Assembly (NCBI GenBank): GCA_964634605.1
Contig: CAZWLJ010000005.1
Coordinates: 1 to 64,000 of the forward strand
From: UPXZ01 sp964634605
GTDB lineage: Bacteria; Bacteroidota; Bacteroidia; Bacteroidales; Paludibacteraceae
Length of the DNA: 64,000 bases
Reading direction: 5' to 3'
Shown here: positions 56,931-64,000 of the stretch, piece after piece
Layout: each line of letters starts with the position of its first letter
Numbering within the stretch: position 1 is the stretch's first letter
Translations under genes and position numbers: made by a program
The notes under the pieces: model-generated
Databases searched by the model: none
What the model saw: only the letters and a program-made list of their open reading frames with translations
Told to the model about the DNA's origin: nothing

Positions 56931-57992
56931 TTATACATTCAGGTCTGTGAATTTCAGGTTGATGTCCGAGGGCCTGATTTTAAATTCATTATAAAACGAC
57001 CTCGAAAACGATGCAATGGAGGTAAATCCGAGTGAAAAGGTTATTTCTTTTATACTCTTTTTGTCAGCCGTGTCAAGGAGCATGCTGTAAGCCTCATTCA
57101 GTTTTTTCTTGCGGTGATATGTACTCAGCGAGTATCCGTAAATATTGCGAAAAAGGCTTTTGATATGGTTAGCAGACATTTGGTACATGGCAGAATACAG
57201 ATTTACATCAAGGTCATTTTTGATATTTTCATCCACATGTTTTTTGATTTTTGCTATAACATCTTTCTCGGAAAGCGAAATCTTTTCAGTGCTGATTATA
57301 CCTGAAATATCGCGGTTAATAATCTTGCTGAAGTAACGCATCATCAGTTCGCTGATTTTGAGGAGTGTAAAGAATCGCTGGAGCCCGGCTTTCGTCGGGC
57401 AATGGATAATTTCCCTGATACATCGTTCCTCTTTCAGGTCGAGTGGGAGCATATACCCTGCCTTGTTTGGTTTGAATGAATGGATATGGATGTGATTTTT
57501 GATAGCTTCGGTAGTTTTCGGAATCAATGCTTTGATATAATCAGAGAAAATGACTTCCGACATACCAATCTGTAAAAGCTCAATTTTTTGTCCCGCTACG
57601 AGTTTCAGTGATTTACGGTCAGACTTGGTGGCATCTATCAGCAATGTGTTGGCTGACAGTGTATCTGCAGAATTATGCTGACCGACCGAGCTCCGTATGC
57701 CTTCAGGTGCCTCAAGTATGTAATTGAAAAATAAAGTATTCTTCCTGTTATCAATCAGCGGGCTGTGCCAGACGAAATTTTTACCGGGAATAAAGCAGAT
57801 GTAAAAAATCCGGATCCCTTTTTTGGGAGAGAAAGAACCAAAAGTCCCGCTCCCGATTGAGTCCGATTCGAAATTGAAAAAATTGGGCGTTTTTGCAGGA
57901 CGTATTTTATCGAAATCATTCGCCGATACTCTCAATACTTCCACGTGATCGCCTGACTCAAAATCTGAATTCATGTTCATCATATCATTCAT
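56931..57992 (-). CDS. AraC-family transcriptional regulator (first of tandem pair), 353 aa
   Basis: The C-terminal AraC helix-turn-helix (~245-345) contains MYQMSANHIKSLFRNIYGYS and IKEITFSLGFTSIASFSRSFYNEFKIRPSDI. The N-terminal domain matches the downstream regulator in order and motif (SGTFGSFSPKKGIRIFYICF, FFNYILEAPEGI), so the pair arose by tandem duplication and then diverged considerably. The ATG at 57992 is used; further in-frame ATGs follow within eight codons. A perfect -7 box (TATTTTTG on the minus strand, 58030-58037) lies 37 bases upstream. Confidence 0.9.
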   Translation of the reverse strand: MNDMMNMNSDFESGDHVEVLRVSANDFDKIRPAKTPNFFNFESDSIGSGTFGSFSPKKGIRIFYICFIPGKNFVWHSPLIDNRKNTLFFNYILEAPEGIRSSVGQHNSADTLSANTLLIDATKSDRKSLKLVAGQKIELLQIGMSEVIFSDYIKALIPKTTEAIKNHIHIHSFKPNKAGYMLPLDLKEERCIREIIHCPTKAGLQRFFTLLKISELMMRYFSKIINRDISGIISTEKISLSEKDVIAKIKKHVDENIKNDLDVNLYSAMYQMSANHIKSLFRNIYGYSLSTYHRKKKLNEAYSMLLDTADKKSIKEITFSLGFTSIASFSRSFYNEFKIRPSDINLKFTDLNV

Positions 57993-58340
57993 AACAGTAA
58001 ATGAACGGTGCTGTTTTGATTTGAAATTGCAAAAATAGGAAAGAAAAAACGAATCGCTTGCTTATTTCAGGTTTTTTGCCGGTTTTTATTGTGTTAATGT
58101 TATAAACGGGTGATAATTCTGAAAAATCAGTACAATTTACTGTTAAAAAATCATATAAAATATATTCCCGCAAACGAAATGATAACAATTAAAATAAAAA
58201 TGATAACAGTTTTATCCGTTCACTCTATATTTTTGTCTGGAATAATTCTAAATAAATACCGACATTCTTTCTTTCAACAAGAGCATTTTTAGGCTCAGGC
58301 GTTATTACCAAATTATTAAAATCTTAAAATTCAGCACAAT
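57993..58340. other. 348-base divergent promoter region
   Basis: On the minus strand TATTTTTG (58030-58037) is a -7 box for the tandem regulator genes. On the plus strand TATTTTTG (58228-58235) could serve the DUF11 gene, leaving a leader of about 100 bases. Neither has a clear TTG at the right distance. The rest is AT-rich (about 58110-58220 especially) with no gene or strong hairpin. Confidence 0.55.
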
Positions 58341-61300
58341 ATGAAAAAATTTATCCTTTATCAGTTCAGAATAATAATACTGGTTTTTGTTTTTGTCTGT
58401 TATGGCACTTTGCCACTCTCTGCCCAGTTTGAATTATTTAAAGAAGCACCTGCTACCGCCAAACCCGGAGATCAGATTTCATTCAGAATCACTTACAGGA
58501 ATGTGGGTACTACTATTCAGAAAAATGTTGTTATTGAAGATGTGCTTCCTGTATCCGGAGGTGATTACGAATATCTCGGATCATCACCTCAGGGTGTATA
58601 CAACCCTTTAACAGGAAAAATCACCTGGACAAAAAATGAAATTCCCGAGCTCGGGAATTTAAACTCTGGTGAGGGAGTGATTCACATTTACGGCAAAATC
58701 GGAAAAAAATTTACTGACGCCCTGCATTACTCCGGTGGTTATTATCTGTCGAATCCCCCTCAGGAAGTATTCAACAACACTGCCACCATCCAATCGGATA
58801 ATGTAACGACTCCACTTGCTTCCAATACTACCACCACTACAGTAACTCAGACTTGCACAGCCAATCTGAGCCAGGCGGGAGGAGTGGTAAAATCATCGTC
58901 AAATTCCGAAATCTTTTACATCGTGGCAGTCACTAACACCGGAAATATCTGGAATAAATGGCAGATCTCAACCACGCAGCAGCCCGCTCCCTATCAGCAA
59001 CTCAACGTTTCATTCTACAACCTGAATGGCATACCACTCAACAACAATAACACCGATTGGATACAGCCGGGGTCAACTACCATGTTTTTGATGAAACTGG
59101 TTTCGCCCAATGGTACCAATCCGAGCATAGGCACCCCGCAAAACCCGAATATTACCACTGTGACGGCTACACCCGTGGTTTGCGGCACACCGGTTTCGCG
59201 CGATTTCACCACGGAAATTTGCGGTGGAAACTGCCCCGATTACATGTATGTGAGTGCCTACAAACTCGATATTCCCGATCCGGTACAATCCGGCAGCCAG
59301 CTTGTTTATCAAATGGTTATCTACAATTCGCTCGGTTCTTCTGTTTCTGATATCAAACTTACAGAGATATACCCCACTCTGACTTCTTTTATTTCCTATA
59401 CATCTCCAACCAACAATGGGAATGCTGTACCGCATACATTTACCGGAAACAATCAATGGAACTTCAGCAGTTTACCTGCCGGAATGACCACATTTCTTGT
59501 AACTGTAAAACTCAATGACAACATACCCAACAACACATCCATACTTAACAGGCTGGAACTTACTACGCCCACATATCAGTCGGGTACTCAGCCGTTTAGT
59601 TTCTACGAAGAAAGTACACTGGTGCTTTCTGCACACGATCTGTGGGTAAATAAAACATCAGATAAAACAAATGCAGAGCCGGGAGATACCATTACCTATA
59701 CACTTAATTATGGAAACGAAGGAAATTATCAGGGCGATAATGTTACCGTAACCGATAATTTTGATGAAAATTACATGGAAGTTGTTGATGCCGGAGGTGC
59801 AACATTTAACGGTGGTAATCTGGTCTGGCTTACTCCGGGTGCAATGCCAATAGGTTATACCACCGTAAAAACATACAAACTCAAAATCAAAGATACCATT
59901 ATATTTCCTGAAGGTGTCACCAATATACTGAATAATGTCAACATTGCCAATCATCAAAACCCGATTATTTCTTTTGATCCGGATTACACCGACAACCAGG
60001 ATAATTACAGGGTGTTTGTGGAAAATATCCCGGACCTCAGAGTTATAAAAAATGCCGATAAGATAAGAGCCAAACCCGGTCAGAACCTGACATATACCAT
60101 TACTGTTTCAAACACAGGAGATGCTGACCATACGGGAAGCAACTATACCGTAACGGATTATCTGCCAGCCGGATTAAATTATGTATCAAGCAATCCGTCA
60201 GGAACCTATAATGTTTCCACACACTCGGTAAACTGGACCCTGTCAACACCGCTGAATATAAATGCCACCGAAACTTTCCAGTTAACGGTCGATGGTATTA
60301 CCCAGAATATGAATGGAGCCGTTTTGACCAATGAGGTTTCTGTTTATTCGGCAAATATTAACGATAAAGACCTCGGAAATAACGAATTTATACTTCAGAC
60401 TCCGGTTGAGATGAATCTGTGGTATGGCGGATTGAGTTCCGACTGGGCAGATGGCAGCAACTGGACTTACGGTACTGTACCCTCCACCGGAGAAGATGTG
60501 GTTTTTGCATCCATACACAATTATTCGTCAGCTGCTGTCAGAGATTTGATACTTGACCAGGATCGTACCATCGGTGATTTATTAAATGAATCTGACAAGG
60601 CGCTGATAATTCCGGTAGAAAGAACATTAATCATCAACGGGAAGGCTACTACAGGAACTGCCGATCATTTAATTCTGAAGTCGCAGAAAAACAAAGCCAA
60701 TGCGGCTCTGATATTTGCCCAGCCTCAAATCAATCAGACAGTTAATGCTACCGTAGAGTTTGCTTCCATTTCACGTCCGTCAACAGGAGTCTGGCCCAGA
60801 ATATGGCAGTTTTTCGGTGTGCCGGTGAAAAACAAGAGGCTTTACGAGCTGTTCGGCACTAATGTGCAGGGAAGTATCAGCGGCGGGGATCCTGCAGTCA
60901 ATACCATTGTAAGGAAATACGAGGAATACCTGAACGATCCTCAAAGTTATCAGGAAAAATGGCAAAATGTAACTCTGAATGATATTGTTGTGCCTTTCCA
61001 GGGATACGAAATTACACAGCCTCAGGCAATGTTTGACAATGCAGATACAAATCCCTATAAATTCAGGGGAATACTGAATACCGACGTGAATTTTGTTTTG
61101 CCATTGACCATTTCGTCAGCTCAGGTTTACTCACGGGGTAATTTCATGCTGGCAAATCCATACTCAGCACCAATATATATTGGCAATTTACAACCTGCTG
61201 ATTTCGTAAACCTCGCTCCAACCATCTATATTTACAACACCGGAAGCAGGCAGGACTGGCTATCAAACAACGGAGCAGCACAGGCTGGTGATTTACCCGG

Positions 61301-62192
61301 AACGTATTCAGCAATTCCGATTAATGCAGCTACTACGATCGGAAAAACTCAAATACCCTCCATGCAGGCATTTCTGGTCAAAGCAATAACGGATAATCCC
61401 TCTGTTGCAGACTTTATATTCCGTTATGCTACCCTGAACAGGGGAAGTATTACAACCCCGAATGAACCGATGAGGGTTGACAGAATCTCTTCCGGACAAT
61501 CTGTGGAAATGACAAACAAGGAAATAAAACCACTGCTTACCATGGATGTGATTGGTGAAAATGGATCGGACAGGGTGTATCTGATAACCACGGAAGCCAC
61601 CGGAAAACATTACGATGCCGGATGGGACGGATATAAAACACTCAGTTCAGACAATGTGCAGCTCTACGCTATCGACGCCGACAACAGACGTATGCAGGTA
61701 AATGCCGATAATAATCTGAACGATACTTACATTGGCTTCCGTTCAGGAGGTGAAAGCACGTACACCCTGAGATTTGAATTCAATAACGAAATGCAGGGAA
61801 TGTACGAATCAATCTACATTCAGGATCTGGCTACCGGTGTCACACAGAAGATAACCGATGGCTCCTTCTTTTCCTTTGTTCCGGTGGCAGGCACTTCTGA
61901 AAAAAGGTTTAAACTTACCGGAAACCGGATATCTACCAGTGTGAAACCAGTACAGGACAATCAGGCAATACAATTGAATGTGTCATCAGACCGGATTGAT
62001 TTGAAGAATAACACAGGCGGGGAACTGATTGTTTCAGTTTATGATTTACCGGGACAAATTCAGATGGTGACGAAAGTTTCATCTGTCATGACAAGCATTA
62101 GCCACGATCTGGAATCGGGTTACTATATTTTCGAAGCATGTACACCGGACAAAGGAATAAAATCAATTCTGAAAACTTTTATTAAAAAATAA
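58341..62192 (+). CDS. DUF11-repeat surface protein with T9SS-type C-terminal domain, 1283 aa
   Basis: A signal peptide (~1-29) is followed by about four DUF11-type beta repeats (~30-155, 307-425, 434-553, 560-683). These are recognised by openings such as KTNAEPGDTITYTLNYGNEG and KIRAKPGQNLTYTITVSNTG, with an Asn/Thr-rich region between the first two. A large beta-rich region (~690-1040; YGGLSSDWADGSNWTYGTVPS), another beta domain (~1053-1197) and a T9SS-like C-terminal segment (~1203-1283; VSVYDLPGQ...GYYIFEA) follow. DUF11 repeats form stalks in bacterial surface adhesins. No enzyme motif is seen. The next gene starts 11 bases later, implying a two-gene operon for a surface structure. Confidence 0.85.
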   Translation: MKKFILYQFRIIILVFVFVCYGTLPLSAQFELFKEAPATAKPGDQISFRITYRNVGTTIQKNVVIEDVLPVSGGDYEYLGSSPQGVYNPLTGKITWTKNEIPELGNLNSGEGVIHIYGKIGKKFTDALHYSGGYYLSNPPQEVFNNTATIQSDNVTTPLASNTTTTTVTQTCTANLSQAGGVVKSSSNSEIFYIVAVTNTGNIWNKWQISTTQQPAPYQQLNVSFYNLNGIPLNNNNTDWIQPGSTTMFLMKLVSPNGTNPSIGTPQNPNITTVTATPVVCGTPVSRDFTTEICGGNCPDYMYVSAYKLDIPDPVQSGSQLVYQMVIYNSLGSSVSDIKLTEIYPTLTSFISYTSPTNNGNAVPHTFTGNNQWNFSSLPAGMTTFLVTVKLNDNIPNNTSILNRLELTTPTYQSGTQPFSFYEESTLVLSAHDLWVNKTSDKTNAEPGDTITYTLNYGNEGNYQGDNVTVTDNFDENYMEVVDAGGATFNGGNLVWLTPGAMPIGYTTVKTYKLKIKDTIIFPEGVTNILNNVNIANHQNPIISFDPDYTDNQDNYRVFVENIPDLRVIKNADKIRAKPGQNLTYTITVSNTGDADHTGSNYTVTDYLPAGLNYVSSNPSGTYNVSTHSVNWTLSTPLNINATETFQLTVDGITQNMNGAVLTNEVSVYSANINDKDLGNNEFILQTPVEMNLWYGGLSSDWADGSNWTYGTVPSTGEDVVFASIHNYSSAAVRDLILDQDRTIGDLLNESDKALIIPVERTLIINGKATTGTADHLILKSQKNKANAALIFAQPQINQTVNATVEFASISRPSTGVWPRIWQFFGVPVKNKRLYELFGTNVQGSISGGDPAVNTIVRKYEEYLNDPQSYQEKWQNVTLNDIVVPFQGYEITQPQAMFDNADTNPYKFRGILNTDVNFVLPLTISSAQVYSRGNFMLANPYSAPIYIGNLQPADFVNLAPTIYIYNTGSRQDWLSNNGAAQAGDLPGTYSAIPINAATTIGKTQIPSMQAFLVKAITDNPSVADFIFRYATLNRGSITTPNEPMRVDRISSGQSVEMTNKEIKPLLTMDVIGENGSDRVYLITTEATGKHYDAGWDGYKTLSSDNVQLYAIDADNRRMQVNADNNLNDTYIGFRSGGESTYTLRFEFNNEMQGMYESIYIQDLATGVTQKITDGSFFSFVPVAGTSEKRFKLTGNRISTSVKPVQDNQAIQLNVSSDRIDLKNNTGGELIVSVYDLPGQIQMVTKVSSVMTSISHDLESGYYIFEACTPDKGIKSILKTFIKK

Positions 62193-62203
62193 AATTTGAA
62201 CTA

Positions 62204-62848
62204 ATGAAAAAGAAGATAGGAGCAGTAGCTTTTTTAACGATTACGGTGTTTGGTTTATCGTTTTTGCTCTTGGCGGGAGCTATCCGGTCCTTCACCGACG
62301 AAGCGGTAATTCAGAATTATAATGGAAATGTATTTGATAATCATCACGTTACCGGCAGTAGTATTGAGTTGCCTGTGTACAAACCACGTAAAAACATATC
62401 AGCGTCTTATGCCCGCGAAAATTTTCGTGAATATTCCGCTTTTTCAGTTTCTGAAACATTTTCGGACAGGGAAAGTTACGAAAAGGAGGCTTTTCTGACT
62501 TCTGAAGCAATGTTATCAGACCGCGTCAATTCTGTCTCATACAGCAAACAGGGGCGTAATAGTAACGAAAATTCCCTGTCAGCAGGAATACCCGTTTTGA
62601 AAAAAATCAGGTCACCGGGCAGTGAGAAACTTTATACCTCAAACAGAATTTCGGACCGCGAAGTGACACGCCTTGTATTATCGCAACCATTTTCGGGTGC
62701 AGGACTTCACGGACCAATGAGGATGGATGGAGATAATTCAAATCCACCGGCAGAAGGAGTGCCTGCAGGTGAAGGTGTTGCGATTCTGATGCTTCTCTCG
62801 GTTGCGTATGGAGTCTTTCAGATATTCAGAGTTAAGGCTGTCAGCTGA
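62204..62848 (+). CDS. Small protein with C-terminal sorting-like tail, 214 aa
   Basis: No family is recognised with confidence. An N-terminal hydrophobic segment (~9-27; FLTITVFGLSFLLLAGAIR) acts as signal or anchor. The middle (~30-170) is polar and Ser/Arg-rich with no domain. The C-terminus has a Pro/Gly-rich motif (NPPAEGVPAGEGVA), a hydrophobic helix (ILMLLSVAYGVFQIF) and a basic end (RVKAVS). This three-part tail resembles Bacteroidota C-terminal protein-sorting signals of the PID-CTERM kind. It lies 11 bases after the DUF11 gene and before a terminator, so it may be a co-expressed surface or periplasmic partner. Function unknown. Confidence 0.7.
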   Translation: MKKKIGAVAFLTITVFGLSFLLLAGAIRSFTDEAVIQNYNGNVFDNHHVTGSSIELPVYKPRKNISASYARENFREYSAFSVSETFSDRESYEKEAFLTSEAMLSDRVNSVSYSKQGRNSNENSLSAGIPVLKKIRSPGSEKLYTSNRISDREVTRLVLSQPFSGAGLHGPMRMDGDNSNPPAEGVPAGEGVAILMLLSVAYGVFQIFRVKAVS

Positions 62849-62891
62849 ATAATTTTGAAACCGCATCTCAATTTCGGCATCTGAAAACACA

Positions 62892-62922
62892 AAACCCTGT
62901 AATCTCCTTGATTACAGGGTTT
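62892..62922. terminator. Bidirectional terminator between gene 62204 and the tRNAs
   Basis: A perfect 13-bp stem (62892-62904 with 62910-62922) has a 5-base loop and is followed by CATTTTTC on the plus strand. On the minus strand it is followed by a T-rich stretch. It can end both the DUF11 operon and the tRNA operon. Confidence 0.88.
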
Positions 62923-62931
62923 CATTTTTCG

Positions 62932-63016
62932 TACCCGAAGGGGGACTTGAACCCCCACAGCCGATAAAGGCCAAAGGATTTTAAGTCCTTCGTGTCTACC
63001 ATTCCACCATTCGGGC
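62932..63016 (-). tRNA. tRNA-Leu (anticodon TAA)
   Basis: An 85-base minus-strand cloverleaf with a long variable arm. The acceptor GCCCGAA pairs with TTCGGGT (with one G-T pair at the end) and the discriminator base is A. The anticodon loop CTTAAAA holds TAA at 62981-62983 and the T-loop GTTCAAGTC is intact. The 3' CCA is not encoded. It is the second gene of a two-tRNA operon. Confidence 0.95.
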
Positions 63017-63037
63017 AGATTGCTTTTTCAAGCATCG

Positions 63038-63110
63038 AGCGAAAAACGGGACTCGAACCCGCGACCCTAACCTTGGCAAGGTTATGCTCTACCAACTGAG
63101 CTATTTTCGC
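63038..63110 (-). tRNA. tRNA-Gly (anticodon GCC)
   Basis: A 73-base minus-strand cloverleaf. The acceptor GCGAAAA pairs with TTTTCGC and the discriminator base is T, as usual for bacterial tRNA-Gly. The D-arm AGCTCAGTTGGTAGAGC and T-loop GTTCGAGTC are canonical. The anticodon GCC is at 63075-63077. CCA is not encoded. It lies 21 bases before tRNA-Leu and behind the promoter at 63196. Confidence 0.96.
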
Positions 63111-63195
63111 AAATTTTCCAAAATATCTTCTCTTATACCCGGACAGAAAGATTCTTTCTTGCTGCCATTAAATCGGCATCGGGGAAAAGCGGGTG

Positions 63196-63226
63196 CAAAT
63201 ATACTTACTTTTTTTTAATACCAAAA
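63196..63226 (-). promoter_or_regulatory. Promoter of the tRNA-Gly/tRNA-Leu operon
   Basis: On the minus strand TTTTG (63222-63226), an 18-base spacer and TATATTTG (63196-63203) match the Bacteroidota promoter. It lies 86 bases before tRNA-Gly, leaving a 5' leader that would be removed by processing. Confidence 0.75.
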
Positions 63227-63269
63227 GATATTTTTGAAAAAAACTGTGATATGACTGATTAAGAAGTGA

Positions 63270-64000
63270 TTAAAAATCCCGGGCTGCTACAAATTCAATG
63301 CAGTCAAGCAGAGCTTTTTTAGCATCGTTATCAGCAAAATCCTTCAGTTCATTAACCGCCTTCTGCATATATTCATCCATCACTTTTCCGGCATAATCCA
63401 CGCCTCCCTGCTCATGCGCAAATCGCATGATTTCGTTGATGTGTTCGGTTGTGAAATTCTTATTTTCAATTAATTGTACGATATAATCCCGCCTTTCACC
63501 TGAAGTGTTTTGTATAGCGTAAATTAATGGAAGGGTCAGTTTTCCGTCACGAACGTCGTTTCCGGTGGGTTTTCCTATCTGGGTATCTTTGTAATAATCA
63601 AAGATATCATCTTTTATCTGGAAGCAAATTCCCAGATATTCACCGAACTTTCGGAGGTGCTCCTGCTCAGAGGGTGAAGCTTTTACAGAAAGTCCGCCCA
63701 CTTCAGTGCAGGCAGCAAACAAGAGGGCTGTTTTTCTTTTTATTATTTCAAAATATTCGCCTTCGGTGATAGCGGTTTGTTTCGGGATGGAAAGTTGAAG
63801 TAATTCACCGTCGGTAAGGGTCATGCCCACCACCGAAATAGTGTGTACAATATCCAGATTCCGGGTAGTATAAGCGCTGTGTAATGATTTTGAGAGTAAA
63901 TAGTCACCTGTGAGAATGGCGATTTTGTTACTCCATCTGGCATTGACCGATGCGCGCCGGCGTCTTTCGAGCGTGTCATCCACCACATCGTCGTGTACAA
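63270..64000 (-). CDS. Polyprenyl diphosphate synthase, N-terminal part outside the window (243 aa visible)
   Basis: A trans-isoprenyl diphosphate synthase of the octaprenyl/heptaprenyl type makes the side chain of respiratory quinone. The reading frame stays open to the window end and reads HDDVVDDT there, the first aspartate-rich motif, so the gene starts beyond 64000 and no start codon is visible here. Further motifs are RRRRASVNARWSNKIAILTGDYLL, the second aspartate-rich motif FQIKDDIFDYY, and GKPTGNDVRDGKLTLPLIYA, all intact. Family members are about 325 aa, so roughly a quarter is missing. It is a housekeeping gene unrelated to the sugar locus. Confidence 0.94.
   Translation of the reverse strand, partial: VHDDVVDDTLERRRRASVNARWSNKIAILTGDYLLSKSLHSAYTTRNLDIVHTISVVGMTLTDGELLQLSIPKQTAITEGEYFEIIKRKTALLFAACTEVGGLSVKASPSEQEHLRKFGEYLGICFQIKDDIFDYYKDTQIGKPTGNDVRDGKLTLPLIYAIQNTSGERRDYIVQLIENKNFTTEHINEIMRFAHEQGGVDYAGKVMDEYMQKAVNELKDFADNDAKKALLDCIEFVAARDF

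Noticed and set aside
63984..63986. GTG at 63986 as start of the polyprenyl synthase gene
   Set aside because: The frame continues upstream through HDDVVDD, an essential motif of the family, to the window edge, so the true start is outside.
1..64000. CRISPR arrays, insertion sequences, phage or integrase genes
   Set aside because: No spaced direct-repeat arrays, transposase, integrase or phage-like frames were seen anywhere in the window.

Overview
The window comes from a Bacteroidota genome, most likely a Type IX secretion (T9SS)-bearing member of the Bacteroidales. The evidence is SusC/SusD pairs, a one-protein hybrid two-component regulator, many proteins with T9SS-type C-terminal sorting domains, a Nudix-type AraR regulator, and promoters of the Bacteroidota form TTG-N18/19-TAnnTTTG. 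I cannot name the genus from sequence alone.

Layout. 1-103: 3'-truncated tRNA-Ser(GGA) and its promoter, minus strand. 278-24120: a hybrid two-component sensor/regulator followed by secreted proteins. These are two non-catalytic multi-module T9SS proteins (4540, 9269), a BNR_4-type propeller (7526), a GH29 alpha-L-fucosidase-like enzyme and a large zinc-metallopeptidase-like protein (both minus), a small T9SS protein overlapping a HEVAH protein, a GH43-type enzyme with LamG, and a LamG/Ig T9SS protein without a catalytic domain. 24483-43180: one 18.7-kb co-directional operon. It encodes a GH128-like hydrolase, a fasciclin (FAS1) lipoprotein, SusC, SusD, two more FAS1 lipoproteins, and a second SusC and SusD. 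43341-53111: a complete L-arabinose operon (araD, araA, araB, galM-like, SSS symporter, araR, GH51 arabinofuranosidase) behind a consensus promoter with a 21-bp palindrome just downstream of its -7 box. 53175-57992 (minus): a macroglobulin-like protein and two paralogous AraC-family regulators. 58341-62848: a large DUF11-repeat T9SS protein and a small protein with a C-terminal sorting-like tail. 62932-63110: tRNA-Leu(UAA) and tRNA-Gly(GCC), minus. 63270-64000: a polyprenyl diphosphate synthase cut by the window end.

How it may work together (inference). The first 53 kb reads as a polysaccharide utilisation locus for an arabinose-containing plant glycan, possibly a glycoprotein such as arabinogalactan protein, since fucosidase, GH43, GH51 and two protease-like genes occur together. 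T9SS would export the binding proteins and enzymes. The SusCD pairs with FAS1 lipoproteins would capture and import oligosaccharides. GH51 releases arabinose, the lipoprotein mutarotase and symporter take it in, and AraA-AraB-AraD convert it to xylulose-5-phosphate. Two regulatory layers are visible. One is the AraR-type palindrome before araD. The other is a previously unremarked element, TACACTnnTnTGA, placed 46-47 bp before the -7 box of genes 4540, 9269 and the SusCD operon, which is a good candidate for the hybrid regulator's binding site.
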